Of a stretch of 64,000 nucleotides of DNA, positions 38,595 through 48,844 are shown one piece after another. Where the stretch lies: contig NZ_NPFW01000004.1 in NCBI RefSeq assembly GCF_002259405.1, forward strand, positions 1-64,000, written 5' to 3'. The notes beneath the pieces are model-generated. The model ran no database searches. It had not been told where the DNA came from and saw only the letters and a program-made list of their open reading frames with translations. Source of the DNA: Rhodococcus sp. 14-2483-1-2. GTDB lineage: Bacteria > Actinomycetota > Actinomycetes > Mycobacteriales > Mycobacteriaceae. A program made the position numbers and the translations under genes. How positions within the stretch are numbered: position 1 is the first letter of the stretch; every line of letters begins with the position of its first letter.

Positions 38595-40139
38595 ATGACT
38601 GCGCCAGCTGATGCCTCTCGGCCACCCTTCTACGTCACCACGGCGATCGCCTACCCCAACGGCGCTCCCCACATCGGACACGCCTACGAGTACATCGCCA
38701 CCGACACCATCGCGCGCTTCAAGCGCCTCGACGGCTACGACGTGCGATTCCTGACGGGCACCGACGAGCACGGCCTGAAGATGCAGCAGACCGCACAGAC
38801 CGAGGGCGTGGACGTGCGCGAGCTCGCGGCGCGCAACTCCGACGCATTCCAGACTGCGCAGGATCTGCTGAAAATCTCGTACGGACGCTTCATCCGCACC
38901 ACCGACGCCGATCACCACGCCGCCAGCCAGGAACTGTGGAAGCGGATGGAAGCGAACGGCGACATCTACCTCGACTCCTACTCCGGCTGGTACTCGGTGC
39001 GAGACGAGGCGTTCTACACCGAGGCCGAGACCACTCTCGGCGAGGACGGCTCGCGCGTCGCGACGGAGACGAACACTCCGGTCGAGTGGACCGAGGAGTC
39101 GTCGTACTTCTTCAAGCTGTCGCAGTACCAGGACAAACTGCTCGAGCTGTACGACGCGTCGCCGGACTTCATCGCACCGAACACGCGCCGCAACGAGATC
39201 GTGAATTTCGTCAAGGGTGGCCTGCGCGACCTGTCGATCTCCCGAACCACGTTCGACTGGGGTGTGCCGGTGCCCGGCGATCCCGCGCACGTGATGTACG
39301 TGTGGGTCGACGCACTCACCAACTACCTCACCGGTGCCGGCTATCCCGACATCGAGTCGGAGTCGTACCGGAAGTTCTGGCCGGCCGATCTGCACATCAT
39401 CGGCAAGGACATCACCCGCTTCCACACCGTCTACTGGCCTGCGTTCCTGATGTCCGCGGGCATCGAGCTTCCCAAGCGGGTGTTCGTGCACGGGTTCCTG
39501 AACGTCAAGGGCGAGAAGATGTCCAAGTCTCTCGGCAACGTTCTCGACCCGAAGTCGTTGGTGGAGAACTACGGTCTCGATCCGGTGCGCTTCTTCTTCC
39601 TGCGTGAGGTCTCGTTCGGTCAGGACGGCAGCTACAGCCACGAGGCCATCGTCGCCCGCGTCAACGCCGACCTGTCCAACGAACTCGGCAACCTCGCGCA
39701 GCGTTCGCTGACGATGGTCGCCAAGAACCTCGACGGAGCGCTCCCGACCCCGGGAGAATTCACTGCCGAGGACGAGGCGATGCTGGCTCGCGCGGATGCA
39801 CTCCTCGAGATCTGCCGACGCGAATTCGACGTTCAGGCAATCCATTCCGCGCTCGAAGCGATCTGGTCGGTGCTCGGTGAGACCAACCGCTACTTCTCGC
39901 TGCAGCAACCGTGGGTACTGCGCAAGACCGACCCCGATCGTATGGCCACCGTGCTGTACGTGACGATCGAGGTGCTGCGCATCGTGAGCATCCTGACCCA
40001 GCCCGTCATGCCCGATTCCGCGTCGCGCATCCTCGACCTGCTCGGTGCGTCGAATCGCGAATTCACCGACATCGCAACACGTTCGGTGCCCGGTACTGCA
40101 CTGCCGACCCCGACGCCGGTGTTCCCCAAGTACGAGTAG
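38595..40139 (+). CDS. metG: Methionyl-tRNA synthetase
   Basis: MetRS charges tRNA-Met with methionine. The 514-residue protein is the short form without a C-terminal tRNA-binding domain. HIGH is at about 26-29 (GAPHIGHAY), and KMSKS is near residue 310 ([10 protein letters not shown]). The ATG is 21 bp from the divergent tatD gene. It converges on the WS/DGAT gene. Confidence 0.96.
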   Translation: MTAPADASRPPFYVTTAIAYPNGAPHIGHAYEYIATDTIARFKRLDGYDVRFLTGTDEHGLKMQQTAQTEGVDVRELAARNSDAFQTAQDLLKISYGRFIRTTDADHHAASQELWKRMEANGDIYLDSYSGWYSVRDEAFYTEAETTLGEDGSRVATETNTPVEWTEESSYFFKLSQYQDKLLELYDASPDFIAPNTRRNEIVNFVKGGLRDLSISRTTFDWGVPVPGDPAHVMYVWVDALTNYLTGAGYPDIESESYRKFWPADLHIIGKDITRFHTVYWPAFLMSAGIELPKRVFVHGFLNVKGEKMSKSLGNVLDPKSLVENYGLDPVRFFFLREVSFGQDGSYSHEAIVARVNADLSNELGNLAQRSLTMVAKNLDGALPTPGEFTAEDEAMLARADALLEICRREFDVQAIHSALEAIWSVLGETNRYFSLQQPWVLRKTDPDRMATVLYVTIEVLRIVSILTQPVMPDSASRILDLLGASNREFTDIATRSVPGTALPTPTPVFPKYE

Positions 40140-40154
40140 AGCACTCCGCCGCTC

Positions 40155-41534
40155 TCACAAGGTCTTTTCGAGCTCCTCCAACGTGTTCTCCAGATGCGTC
40201 AGCATGCGCTGCAGGTGCGGCACACTGCGTCGACATCCGATGAGCCCGAAGTTCAACGAATCGCCGTTGCTGGCGACGGTGATGTTGAGCGCCTGCCCGT
40301 CGGCCACGATCGATGCCGGGTAGATGCCGTCGAGTTTCGCACCGTTCCAGTACAGATCTTCCTTGGATCCGGGCACGTTGGAGATGATGACGTTGAACGG
40401 CGGCGGGGTGTAGTCGACGAATCCCGGCACCGGGCCGAACAGCAACGGGGCCATGGTGATTGCGCCGACGGTGAGCGCCTCGAGAGTGTTGAGTTCGCTC
40501 ATCATCTGCTTGCCCTTGACGGTCGAATCCTTGATTCGCTCCAGCCGCAGGATCGGATCGGATTCGTCGGTGCCCAGATTGCACAGGATGACCGTCACCG
40601 AGTTACCGGCCTCCCTGTCGTCGCCCTCCTTGCGGAGCGAGACCGGCACCATCGCGATCAGCGGTTCCTCGGGCAATGCGTTCTGATCGATGAGGTACGC
40701 CCGCAGCGCCCCGGCGCACATCGCGAGCACCATGTCGTTGAGCGTCGCATCCAGTGCCGTACCGACCGTGCGGATGCGCTCGATCGACCAGCTCTCGGCG
40801 GCGAAGCGGCGCGCCCCGCCGATGGGCACGTTGAACATGGTGCGCGGCGCTCGCAACGGCAGCTGCGCTCCTTCTTTCTTCAACGCGCGCAACCCGATTC
40901 GCGCCGAAGCGGGTGCGAAGTCGACCAGGTCCCCGACAATCTTGCGTCCCATCGAGAGCCCGGTGCCCAGCTGAGCAAGCCGTCCTGGCTGCTCGACGGC
41001 GGCCTGCTTCTTGCGTCGACCGAACAGCGACGGGTCCCACGTTGCGACGCCGTTTCGATCGTCGGGATCGGTGGTGAGCGTGCGCTGCATCAGCTTCAGC
41101 GCGCTGACGCCGTCGACCAGTGAGTGGTGCACCTTGGTGTACAACGCAATTCGGCCGTCCGCCAGTCCCTCGATGATGTGCAGCTCCCACATCGGACGGT
41201 AGCGATCGAGCGGTGCACTGTGATTGAGCGACAGGAATTGGAACAGCTCACGAATGCGACCGGGAGCAGGCAGCACCGTACGCCGAACGTGGTACTCGAA
41301 GTCCACATCCGGGTCGAAGGCCCAGGCCAGATTGCCCATGATCTGTACCGGACGCGACGGCCGCTTGCGGAAGAGTTCGTGCACCTCCCCGGTGGTGAAC
41401 TTGCGGTGCACTTCCTCGGCGAAGTCGTGCGGATCACCGGGCGGTACGAACAACTCCAGACCGCCCACGTGCATCGGGTGTTCCCGTGACTCGGCGATCA
41501 GAAACATCGATTCCGTGATGGGCATGAGTGCCAT
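40155..41534 (-). CDS. Wax ester synthase / diacylglycerol acyltransferase (WS/DGAT)
   Basis: These enzymes make triacylglycerols and wax esters stored as lipid droplets, abundant in Rhodococcus. The 459-residue protein has the catalytic HHxxxDG motif as HHSLVDG at about 136-142 and the PLW-like PMWELHIIEG region before it, plus NVPGSKEDLYW in the C-terminal half. The inner ATG before ALMPITESMFL is the family start. Specific acyl and alcohol preference cannot be told from sequence. Confidence 0.92.
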   Translation of the reverse strand: MALMPITESMFLIAESREHPMHVGGLELFVPPGDPHDFAEEVHRKFTTGEVHELFRKRPSRPVQIMGNLAWAFDPDVDFEYHVRRTVLPAPGRIRELFQFLSLNHSAPLDRYRPMWELHIIEGLADGRIALYTKVHHSLVDGVSALKLMQRTLTTDPDDRNGVATWDPSLFGRRKKQAAVEQPGRLAQLGTGLSMGRKIVGDLVDFAPASARIGLRALKKEGAQLPLRAPRTMFNVPIGGARRFAAESWSIERIRTVGTALDATLNDMVLAMCAGALRAYLIDQNALPEEPLIAMVPVSLRKEGDDREAGNSVTVILCNLGTDESDPILRLERIKDSTVKGKQMMSELNTLEALTVGAITMAPLLFGPVPGFVDYTPPPFNVIISNVPGSKEDLYWNGAKLDGIYPASIVADGQALNITVASNGDSLNFGLIGCRRSVPHLQRMLTHLENTLEELEKTL

Positions 41535-41720
41535 GAGCTGTCCCTTTTCCATTCGTTTTCGGTCACGGTACTGCACCGAATGTGACTCAGAACACGACCT
41601 TACGTCCGGTCACGAAAAGGTACCCGCTATTGTCCGTTACCAGGGGTTCCAAATAGAGCGGGGTTCCGACGCACGGCGCACACGCGCCGCGCACCGACGA
41701 CGGGGATGGAGGCGACGGCT

Positions 41721-42725
41721 ATGAATCCGGCGCTCACCGTAGTGAAATCGACCGACCCGGCAGCCACCGCACGCCGACGCGACATCCGCGGCGCGAGCCT
41801 GCAGTCGCAGATTCTGTCCAAGTACCTGCAGTTCACAGTGCGTCCGTTCCTGACGGTCTGGGCTCAGGCACCGTCGCTTCCATGGCCGATGGGGTTGGTC
41901 GACTACGCCGGACTGCTCGTCCCCCAGATCAGCGGCACCACCCGCAGCCGCGTCATGCTGGCCGAATGCGAGGCCGAATGGATTCGCGCCGAGGGCACCG
42001 GCACCGATCGCGTGGTCCTCTACATGCACGGCGGCGCATTCGTCTGCTGCGGTCTGCGCACCCACCGCCGGATGACCTCGCGCGTGTCGAAGAGCGTCGA
42101 CGGCTCGGTGCTGTCGGTGAACTACCGGATGATGCCGCGCAACCCGATCAGCCATGCCGTCGAGGACGGCGTCGACGCGTACCGCTTCCTGCTCGATTCC
42201 GGCTACCGACCGGAGCAGATCGTCCTGGGCGGCGACTCGGCAGGCGGATACCTCGCGTTCATGGTCACCCTGGCGCTGCGCACCGTCGGTTTGCCCGCCC
42301 CCGCAGGGATCTTCACCATGTCTCCGCTCACCGATATGGACCCTTCCGGCAAGCTCGAGCACGAGAACGCATCGAAGTGTTCGGTCTTTCCGGCCGACGC
42401 AGTTCCGGCGCTGACCGCACTGGCCGATCGCGTCGACGCGCGCATCGTCGTCGACGGCCGACGGGGCCCGCGAGTCTCGCCCGTCGACGGTGATCTCACC
42501 GGCATGCCGCCGGTGCTGATTCAGGTCGGTTCCACCGAAATGGTCTATGCCGACGCAGAACTCATGGCCGAGCGCCTCGCTGTCGCCGGAGTCGAGTGCG
42601 AACTCCAGGTGTACGAGGATCAGGTGCACGTGTTCCAGGCAGCCGATTTCGTTCCCGAGGCCCGTCGCGCACTCAGAGCGATCGGCGAGTTCGCGCGGAA
42701 CGTCAGCCCCAGCAGAGAAAGCTGA
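41721..42725 (+). CDS. Alpha/beta hydrolase (hormone-sensitive-lipase type)
   Basis: A 334-residue esterase of the HSL/Est group. The oxyanion motif HGGAF is at 103-107 and the nucleophile elbow GDSAG at about 171-175 (Ser173), with a His in DQVHVFQ completing a triad. The ATG after GGAGGCGACGGCT was chosen. It lies divergently from the WS/DGAT gene, so both may belong to neutral lipid turnover. No signal peptide is clear. Confidence 0.9.
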   Translation: MNPALTVVKSTDPAATARRRDIRGASLQSQILSKYLQFTVRPFLTVWAQAPSLPWPMGLVDYAGLLVPQISGTTRSRVMLAECEAEWIRAEGTGTDRVVLYMHGGAFVCCGLRTHRRMTSRVSKSVDGSVLSVNYRMMPRNPISHAVEDGVDAYRFLLDSGYRPEQIVLGGDSAGGYLAFMVTLALRTVGLPAPAGIFTMSPLTDMDPSGKLEHENASKCSVFPADAVPALTALADRVDARIVVDGRRGPRVSPVDGDLTGMPPVLIQVGSTEMVYADAELMAERLAVAGVECELQVYEDQVHVFQAADFVPEARRALRAIGEFARNVSPSRES

Positions 42726-42739
42726 GATACCTTCTCCCC

Positions 42740-43168
42740 ATGGCAGTCACAGCGAACAAGTCAGTCGACATCGACGCAGATGCATCGGCGATCCTCGAAG
42801 TTCTCGCCGACGTCGAGGGCCTGCCCTCGTGGTCCCCGGTCCACAAGAAGTGCGAGGTGGTCGATCGTTTCGACGACGGCAAGCCGCACCACGTCAAGAT
42901 GCACGTCTCGATCATCGGCGTCAACGACGAGCAGCTCGTCGAATACACCTGGTCCGAGAACGAGGTGTCGTGGACTCTCGTCGAGAGCACTCAGCAGAAG
43001 GCCCAGGACGGCCGATACACGTTGACGCCCAAGGGAAACAGCACCCACGTCGAGTTCGAGCTGACGGTCGACCCGAAGATACCGCTACCCGGCTTCCTCG
43101 TGAAGAAGGGAACCAAGACGATCATCGAAGCGGCCACCGAGGGCCTGCGACAGCAAGTGGTGGGCTGA
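42740..43168 (+). CDS. SRPBCC (START-like) superfamily protein
   Basis: A 142-residue single-domain protein with the beta-alpha-beta4 SRPBCC pattern (KSVDIDADASAILEVLADVEGLPSWSPV is the typical first strand and helix) and an internal cavity for a hydrophobic ligand or cofactor. It is 14 bp after the hydrolase gene and probably co-transcribed with it. Ligand and activity are unknown; related cyclase/dehydrase-like proteins bind lipids or polyketides. Confidence 0.82.
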   Translation: MAVTANKSVDIDADASAILEVLADVEGLPSWSPVHKKCEVVDRFDDGKPHHVKMHVSIIGVNDEQLVEYTWSENEVSWTLVESTQQKAQDGRYTLTPKGNSTHVEFELTVDPKIPLPGFLVKKGTKTIIEAATEGLRQQVVG

Positions 43169-43171
43169 CCC

Positions 43172-43996
43172 CTACTGCTCTTTTCGAGCGGCGAGAACGG
43201 CCTCGTAGACCTCACGCTTGGAGACGCCGTCGACGGCAACCTGGGCGCAGGCGTCCTTCAACCGCATGCCCGACGCCACCAACGTCTCGACGTCGGCAAC
43301 GAGGTCCTCGGGTTCCTCAGCGACGGCGACGGCACCTTCGAGCACAACGGTGATCTCGCCGCGCACTCCGTCTCGCGACCATTCGAGCAGCTCGCCGAGG
43401 CCGCCGCGTCGGACCTCCTCGTAGGTCTTGGTGAGCTCTCGGCACACCGCCGCCCGCCGGTCGGGACCGAGTACGTGAACAGCGTCCTCGAGGCAGGCGA
43501 CGAGACGATGCGGTGCCTCGAAGAAGACGATGGCGCGGGGTTCGGCGAGCACCGACCGGAAATAGGTACGACGCTGGCCCTGCTTGCGTGGCGCGAACCC
43601 GTCGAAGCAGAACCGTTCGACGGGCAGGCCGGACAACGCGAGCGCGGTCGTCACCGCCGACGGACCGGGCAGACACGTCACCGGCAGATCGGCCTCGACG
43701 CATGCCGCCACGAGGCGATATCCGGGATCGCTCACCGACGGCATCCCGGCGTCGGTGACCAACAGCACCGTCCTGCCCTCGGCCACGGCCTCGACGAGAG
43801 CCGGAAGGCGGGCCGTCTCGACCTGATCGTAGAAACTGACGACCCTGCCCGTGATCGCCACGCCGAGGGCCGAGGCGAGTTGTTTGGTGCGCCGGGTGTC
43901 CTCGGCAGCGACGATCTCGGCACTGCCGAGGGCATCACGCAGGCGCTGCGAGGCATCACCGACGTCGCCCATCGGGGTGGCGGCAAGGATGAGCAT
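43172..43996 (-). CDS. rsmI: 16S rRNA (cytidine-1402 2'-O)-methyltransferase RsmI
   Basis: RsmI methylates the ribose of C1402 in 16S rRNA, fine-tuning the P site. The 274-residue protein is a tetrapyrrole-methylase-fold enzyme (LILAATPMGDVGDAS start, VAAEDTRRTKQL, VLLVTDAGMPSVSDPGY and ELTKTYEEV). The ATG after GGAGG was chosen; two upstream in-frame ATGs are possible but lack that site. It is divergent from the protein O-mannosyltransferase gene, the same arrangement as in M. tuberculosis. Confidence 0.94.
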   Translation of the reverse strand: MLILAATPMGDVGDASQRLRDALGSAEIVAAEDTRRTKQLASALGVAITGRVVSFYDQVETARLPALVEAVAEGRTVLLVTDAGMPSVSDPGYRLVAACVEADLPVTCLPGPSAVTTALALSGLPVERFCFDGFAPRKQGQRRTYFRSVLAEPRAIVFFEAPHRLVACLEDAVHVLGPDRRAAVCRELTKTYEEVRRGGLGELLEWSRDGVRGEITVVLEGAVAVAEEPEDLVADVETLVASGMRLKDACAQVAVDGVSKREVYEAVLAARKEQ

Positions 43997-44064
43997 GCCT
44001 CCAGTGTCCCGCATGCGATACAGCGGCGTGTCGGGCACTGCCGATCAACGCCTACGATCGGTAC

Positions 44065-45615
44065 GTGACCTTGACGACCTCTGAGCGCTCCGGCGACCGG
44101 TCGATGGTCAGTCCCGGGCCCACCGTTGCCGCGCGCGACTGGTTCCACGACACCGATGCCCGACGCGGTTGGATCGTCACCGTCGTCATCACCGTCATCT
44201 GCGCGATCACTCGGTTCACGATGTTGCGTTACCCCACCGACGCGGGAACCCCGGTCTTCGACGAGAAGCACTACGCACCGCAGGGGTATCAGGTACTGAC
44301 CGGCGGCGGCCTCGAGGACAACCCAGCGTACGGCCTCGTGGTACATCCGCCGGTCGGCAAACAGTTGATCGCCGTCGGGGAAGCGTTGTTCGGCTACAAC
44401 GGGTGGGGTTGGCGTTTCTCGTCGGCCGTGGCCGGAACCCTGTTGGTACTGCTGGTCATTCGGATCGTGCGACGGCTCGCCCGATCGACTCTCGTCGGTG
44501 CGATCGCAGGGATTCTGCTGACCGTCGACGGCGTGACGTTCGTCAGCAGCCGAATAGGCATGCTGGACATCTTTCTCGCTCTCTTCGTCACTGCTGCACT
44601 GGGCTGCTTGGTGGTCGACCGCGACGACATGCGACGGCGTCTGTCGAGGGTGCGGGCCGAAGGTCGAATCGATGCCAGTGTGCTGGGGCCGCGAATGGGC
44701 GTGCGCTGGTGGAGATTCGGGGCCGGCGTCATGCTGGGTCTCGCCTGCGGCACCAAGTGGTCGGGTTTGTACTTCATCGCGTTCTTCGGATTGCTCAGTG
44801 TGGCATTCGATGTGGCGGCGCGGCGGTCCTACGGCGTCGCACGCCCGTGGCGCGGAACAGCGTTGCGCGACATCGGTCCTGCGCTGTACGCGCTGGTGAT
44901 CGTTCCGATCGCGGTGTATCTGATGACCTGGTGGGCGTGGTTCACCTCCGAGACCGGCGTGTATCGACACGAGGTCGGCAGTGGCGTCGGCGCAGGCGGT
45001 CCGTTCTCGTTCGTGCCCGACGCGCTGCGGTCCCTGTGGTTCTACAGCAGCAGCGTGCTGCAATTCCATGAGGGCCTGACCAATTCGGCCGGCAACCGCC
45101 ACCCCTGGGAATCGAAGCCGTGGACCTGGCCGATGGGCCTGCGCCCGATGCTGTACTACTTCGCCGACGGCGAGAGTGTGTCCGGCTGCTCGGCGTCCTC
45201 GTGCGTGAAGGCGATCATGCTGATCGGCACGCCCGCGATGTGGTGGCTGGCACTGCCGATGCTGGCCTGGGTGATCTGGTCGGTGTTCGTCCGACGCGAC
45301 TGGCGTTACGCAACAGTGCTCGTCGCGTACTCCGCAGCGCTACTGCCCTGGTTCACCACACTCGACCGACAGATGTACTACTTCTACGCGGTGGCGCTCG
45401 CGCCGTTCATGGTGATGGGCTTCGCATTGGTGCTGGGCGACATCATCGGCAAAGCCACCGCGTCGGCCGAACGGCGAGGTACCGGACTACTACTGGTGTC
45501 CTTGTACCTCGCCGTGGTGATAGCCAACTTCGTCTGGCTATGGCCGATTCTGACCGCTATGCCGATCACGCCGCAGATGTGGCAGCAACAGTTGTGGCTG
45601 CCGAGCTGGCGCTGA
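44065..45615 (+). CDS. pmt: Polyprenol-phosphate-mannose protein O-mannosyltransferase (Pmt)
   Basis: A 516-residue GT39 integral membrane enzyme that attaches mannose from polyprenyl-phosphomannose to secreted proteins. About eleven hydrophobic segments are visible. The conserved DEKHYAPQGYQ near residue 72 contains the acidic catalytic pair; the first loop's PPVGKQLIA and the late PWFTTLDRQMYYFYAVALAPF are diagnostic. The start is GTG. It lies divergently from rsmI. Its stop is followed 15 bp later by a dispersed-repeat copy. Confidence 0.92.
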   Translation: MTLTTSERSGDRSMVSPGPTVAARDWFHDTDARRGWIVTVVITVICAITRFTMLRYPTDAGTPVFDEKHYAPQGYQVLTGGGLEDNPAYGLVVHPPVGKQLIAVGEALFGYNGWGWRFSSAVAGTLLVLLVIRIVRRLARSTLVGAIAGILLTVDGVTFVSSRIGMLDIFLALFVTAALGCLVVDRDDMRRRLSRVRAEGRIDASVLGPRMGVRWWRFGAGVMLGLACGTKWSGLYFIAFFGLLSVAFDVAARRSYGVARPWRGTALRDIGPALYALVIVPIAVYLMTWWAWFTSETGVYRHEVGSGVGAGGPFSFVPDALRSLWFYSSSVLQFHEGLTNSAGNRHPWESKPWTWPMGLRPMLYYFADGESVSGCSASSCVKAIMLIGTPAMWWLALPMLAWVIWSVFVRRDWRYATVLVAYSAALLPWFTTLDRQMYYFYAVALAPFMVMGFALVLGDIIGKATASAERRGTGLLLVSLYLAVVIANFVWLWPILTAMPITPQMWQQQLWLPSWR

Positions 45616-45630
45616 GCGATCACGACAGCG

Positions 45631-45652
45631 GGAGTGGAGCCTGCGGAACGAC
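45631..45652 (+). repeat. Dispersed 22-bp repeat, copy 5
   Basis: An unaltered copy (GGAGTGGAGCCTGC GGAACGAC) in the 37-bp gap between pmt and the DoxX gene. It directly abuts the DoxX stop codon on the minus strand. Confidence 0.8.
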
Positions 45653-46075
45653 CTAAGCAAGCAGCGCCGTCTTGCCCTTGGTGAGTCCGTCGATGCTGAT
45701 GCGTCCGGCACCGAATGCGGCGAGCAGCAGCGCGCCGACGCCGAGAGCGACGACCAGTTCGTATCCGTTCTCCGTGGCGAAGACGCCGTTCTCGAAGTGG
45801 ACGAAGACGGCAGCACCGAGCATGTCCAAGAACAACAGCAGGCCGGCGATGGGAGTGAAGATACCCAGTACGAGCGCACCGCCGCCGACGAGTTCGACGA
45901 ACGTGGCGAAGTAGGCGGACGCTGTGGGCAGCGGGATGTTCATCATCTCGAAGCTCGCGGCGGTGCCGTCGAGTCCGTAGGTGTTGAGCTTCTGCCAGCC
46001 GTGGGCGATGAAAACGATACCCAGGCCGATTCGAGCTACGAGGGCAACGGCGTCGCGGACGACGGTGGAATTCAT
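45653..46075 (-). CDS. DoxX family membrane protein
   Basis: A 140-residue protein with four transmembrane helices and the DoxX signature RIGLGIVFIAHGWQKL. Family members are linked to thiol or oxidative-stress homeostasis (the DoxX-SodA-SseA complex in mycobacteria) or quinone reactions. It has the normal length. A TCAACT-type palindrome lies about 52 bp before the start. The dispersed repeat abuts the stop codon. Confidence 0.88.
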   Translation of the reverse strand: MNSTVVRDAVALVARIGLGIVFIAHGWQKLNTYGLDGTAASFEMMNIPLPTASAYFATFVELVGGGALVLGIFTPIAGLLLFLDMLGAAVFVHFENGVFATENGYELVVALGVGALLLAAFGAGRISIDGLTKGKTALLA

Positions 46076-46126
46076 GACACATCCTTCTGACAGGGCTATA
46101 CGGGCAGACCAACCCTGACAGAAGTA

Positions 46127-46142
46127 AGTTGAAGCGTCAACT
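46127..46142. promoter_or_regulatory. Palindrome between GntR and DoxX genes
   Basis: AGTTGA-AGCG-TCAACT, a perfect 16-bp inverted repeat. It lies 52 bp upstream of the DoxX start and touches the stop of the GntR gene, so it could be a regulator site for DoxX or a small terminator. Confidence 0.45.
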
Positions 46143-46510
46143 CAACTACCGCTCGCACCTTTGAGGGCAGATTCGAGGAACGAACGAGCCTGGTCGTCGT
46201 CCAGGCCGATGGACCGGACCGTCCTGACGAACTCCGTCGCCGCCCGAGCCGCGATGTCGCGTGACGGATCGCCGCCCGACGCGACGAACGAACCGGATCG
46301 GCCCCTCGTCTCGATGATCCCCTGCTGCTCGAGTTCGCGGTAGGTCTTCGCCACCGTGTTCGGCGCGATCTTGAGTTCCTCGGCCAGACCCCTGACCGTC
46401 GGAATCTTGGTACCGGCAATGAGATCGCCGGATCTCACCAGGCCCAGAATCTGCATTCGCAGTTGCTCGAACACCGGGGTGGTGTTCGACGAATCGATGT
46501 GTACGCGCAC
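46142..46510 (-). CDS. GntR-family regulator (YtrA type)
   Basis: A 122-residue regulator made almost only of the GntR winged helix (PVFEQLRMQILGLVRSGDLIAGTKIPTVRGLAEEL and TVAKTYRELEQQGII) with a short helical tail, as in YtrA proteins that control nearby transporters. Here it lies 10 bp behind the NAD(P)H-binding oxidoreductase gene, not beside a transporter. The target is unknown; the following DoxX gene is a candidate. Confidence 0.88.
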   Translation of the reverse strand: MRVHIDSSNTTPVFEQLRMQILGLVRSGDLIAGTKIPTVRGLAEELKIAPNTVAKTYRELEQQGIIETRGRSGSFVASGGDPSRDIAARAATEFVRTVRSIGLDDDQARSFLESALKGASGS

Positions 46511-46520
46511 GGTCGATGCC

Positions 46521-47189
46521 CTATCCGAGCGCGTCGACTGCGTCGACGATCGACGTCGGACCGGACGTCAACATCAGCGTCTTGCCCACTGCTGCATCGG
46601 TTTCCAGCAACCGAGCGATCACGGCGGCCACGTCGGCGCGAGTGACCTCGCCCGAGTCCAGCGGCGGCTCGGTCAGGGACACCGAGTCGGTGGGATCGTC
46701 ATCCGTCAGCTTGCCCGGTCGCAGAATTGTCCAGTCCAGACCGCTTCGAGCCGAAACATCCTCTTCCGCAGCGGTTTTGGCCTTGATGTAGGCCTTCCAA
46801 CCGGCGTCCAAGTCCTCGGCGACCGGCTCTCCGGCACCGAACGAGCTGATCAGGACATAGCGGCGAACACCGGCTTTCTCGGCGGCATCGGCCAGCAGCA
46901 CGGCACCTGCACGATCGACCGTGTCCTTTCGCTCGGGGCCACTGTTGGGCCCTGCACCTGCCGCGAACACGACCGCGTCGGCACCTGCCAGCACTGCGGC
47001 CACCTCCTCGACCGAAGCCGATTCGAGATCGATCACCTGCGGCAGCGCGCCCAGCGCGGTGACGGCATCGACGTGGTCGCTGTTACGAATCAGCGACACC
47101 GCACGATCTCCGTGCGCTGTGAGCACCTGAGTCAGATGTTGGGCGATCTGGCCGTGGCCACCTGCGATGACAATGCGCTTGTCGGTCAT
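46521..47189 (-). CDS. NAD(P)-binding oxidoreductase, atypical SDR (NmrA/YhfK-like)
   Basis: A 222-residue single Rossmann domain protein. The nucleotide-binding glycine pattern is GGHGQIAQHL near residue 10. The active site lacks the classical YxxxK in the usual form; KAYIKAKTAAEE may take its place, as in atypical SDRs. It probably reduces a quinone or flavin-like substrate or senses redox state. It is divergent from arsC and precedes GntR on the same strand. Confidence 0.82.
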   Translation of the reverse strand: MTDKRIVIAGGHGQIAQHLTQVLTAHGDRAVSLIRNSDHVDAVTALGALPQVIDLESASVEEVAAVLAGADAVVFAAGAGPNSGPERKDTVDRAGAVLLADAAEKAGVRRYVLISSFGAGEPVAEDLDAGWKAYIKAKTAAEEDVSARSGLDWTILRPGKLTDDDPTDSVSLTEPPLDSGEVTRADVAAVIARLLETDAAVGKTLMLTSGPTSIVDAVDALG

Positions 47190-47253
47190 ATCGACTACTC
47201 CGTTCCTGGCGTGAATCTGTCGGGGTGGCTACCCGCGTGGCAGGATTACAAAC

Positions 47254-47601
47254 ATGACCCGTTCGGCAACCGTCTACCACAATCCGCGGTGCAACACCTC
47301 TCGCACAGCGCTGAAGATGATCGAGGAAGCCGGGGTGGTGCCGCGGGTGATCCGATACCTGGAGACGCCACCCACCGAGGACGAACTCCGCACGCTTCTC
47401 GCCGACGCCGGCCTCGAACCGCGTCAGGCCATTCGAACTCGCGAGAGCATCTACAAGGAACTGGGACTCGCAGGCGCGGACGCCGACACACTGATCGCGG
47501 CGATGGCCCAGCATCCGATTCTCATCGAGCGCCCGATCGTGGTGACCGACAAGGGCACTGTGCTCGCTCGCCCCGCCGACAAGGTGCAGACGGTCCTCTA
47601 G
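47254..47601 (+). CDS. arsC: ArsC-type arsenate reductase (glutaredoxin-dependent family)
   Basis: A 115-residue thioredoxin-fold protein. The reactive Cys13 lies in HNPRCNTSRTAL, as in ArsC/YffB proteins, and the RP pair in ERPIVV and TKGTV-like end region are family features. It would reduce arsenate with glutaredoxin-type thiols; mycothiol-linked relatives exist in actinobacteria. No arsenite efflux gene is adjacent, so a Spx/YffB-like role is also possible. Confidence 0.85.
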   Translation: MTRSATVYHNPRCNTSRTALKMIEEAGVVPRVIRYLETPPTEDELRTLLADAGLEPRQAIRTRESIYKELGLAGADADTLIAAMAQHPILIERPIVVTDKGTVLARPADKVQTVL

Positions 47602-47605
47602 AGCG

Positions 47606-48844
47606 CTACAACCTCTCGCGCGACACCGGGCACGACATGCATCGGGGACCGCCTCGCCCCGAGCCCAGTTCCGATCCGGAGATCCGCAGCACCTCGATGC
47701 CCGACGCCTCGAGCCGTGCATTCGTTTCGACGTTGCGCTCGTACGCGACGACGACTCCCGGCGCAATGGCCAGCGTGTTGTTTCCGTCGTCCCATTGTTC
47801 GCGCTCGGCGGTGACATGGTCGAGTCCGGTATCGATCAACCGCAGCTTGCCGATGCCCATCGCATCGGCGGCCGCCTCGAGAAACGGGTCGGCCCCGCGA
47901 ATACTGACGCCTGTGTCCTCGCGGTGAATGGTGAAGGCGGACAACGTGTCCTGAATTGCCGGGTACATCACCACCGCGTCGGTGTCCACCATGGTGCACA
48001 CCGTGTCCAGGTGCATCGACGCGCGCTCCTGCGCGATCGGCACCACCAGCACGCTGTGCGCCAGGTTGTCCTCGAACAGGCTGCGCGCCAACGCTTCTGC
48101 ACCGGCGGGCGTGGTGCGCTCCCCCACTCCTACGGCCACCACACCCGGGGCGAGCAGCAACACGTCACCACCCTCGACCGGAGCCGTCCGCGACTCGTAG
48201 GCGCGCCGCACGCCCCGGAACATCGGATGGAATGCGTAGATCAGATCGGTCAGCGATGTCTCCCGGACTCGGGCAGGCAGAGCCAGCGAGGTGATCGCCA
48301 CTCGATCGTCTATCCAGAACGACGAGTCGCGGGTGAACAACAGGTTCGGCAGCGGATCGATGACGAAGTCCCCACCGTGATGCATTCGCCGAACCAGCGA
48401 TGCCCCGATCGGTTGCGGCTCCCCCGTCTCCGCCTCGAGCAATTCGTCGAATGTCATGCCTGCCATCAGGATCTGCGCCAACTCGGCCGCGGGCACACCC
48501 CGCAGATGTTGGGCCAGGTCCTCGGCGAGCGACCGGCCGAGCCGTCGGGCATCGACGGCGGCGGAGATACCCTGCATTCGTGCTGCGCCGCTGACCGTCA
48601 TGGCCTCGGTGAGGAGATCGCCGAGGAGCAGTACCGTGACCCCACGACCACGCAGGAGATCGGCGAACGCGTCGTGCTCGTCCTGTGCTCGATCGACCCA
48701 CGGCAAACCGTCGAACAGCAGCTGGTCGTTGTTTCGCGGCGTGAGGCGTCGAAGCTCGTCCCCCGGCCGGTGCAGCATGACGGTGCGCAGCACCCCTACC
48801 TCGGAGTTCGCACCCAATGGGCCCGCAGCCGCATCGACACTCAT
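47606..48844 (-). CDS. arcA: Arginine deiminase
   Basis: Arginine deiminase converts arginine to citrulline and ammonia, the first step of the ADI pathway. The 412-residue protein has [17 protein letters not shown] at the N-terminus, and the conserved ...[12 protein letters not shown] segment in the middle. The catalytic Cys402 is in GGPRCMSCP near the C-terminus. No arcB or arcC genes are beside it, as in mycobacterial Rv1001. It lies next to pmt in both genomes, though here DoxX, GntR, SDR and arsC genes intervene. Confidence 0.93.
   Translation of the reverse strand: MSVDAAAGPLGANSEVGVLRTVMLHRPGDELRRLTPRNNDQLLFDGLPWVDRAQDEHDAFADLLRGRGVTVLLLGDLLTEAMTVSGAARMQGISAAVDARRLGRSLAEDLAQHLRGVPAAELAQILMAGMTFDELLEAETGEPQPIGASLVRRMHHGGDFVIDPLPNLLFTRDSSFWIDDRVAITSLALPARVRETSLTDLIYAFHPMFRGVRRAYESRTAPVEGGDVLLLAPGVVAVGVGERTTPAGAEALARSLFEDNLAHSVLVVPIAQERASMHLDTVCTMVDTDAVVMYPAIQDTLSAFTIHREDTGVSIRGADPFLEAAADAMGIGKLRLIDTGLDHVTAEREQWDDGNNTLAIAPGVVVAYERNVETNARLEASGIEVLRISGSELGSGRGGPRCMSCPVSRERL

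Noticed and set aside
37746..39908. A 720-codon TatD fusion extending through metG
   Set aside because: Only the last 275 residues resemble TatD; the N-terminal part is antisense to metG. A GTG start near 38573 gives the normal size.
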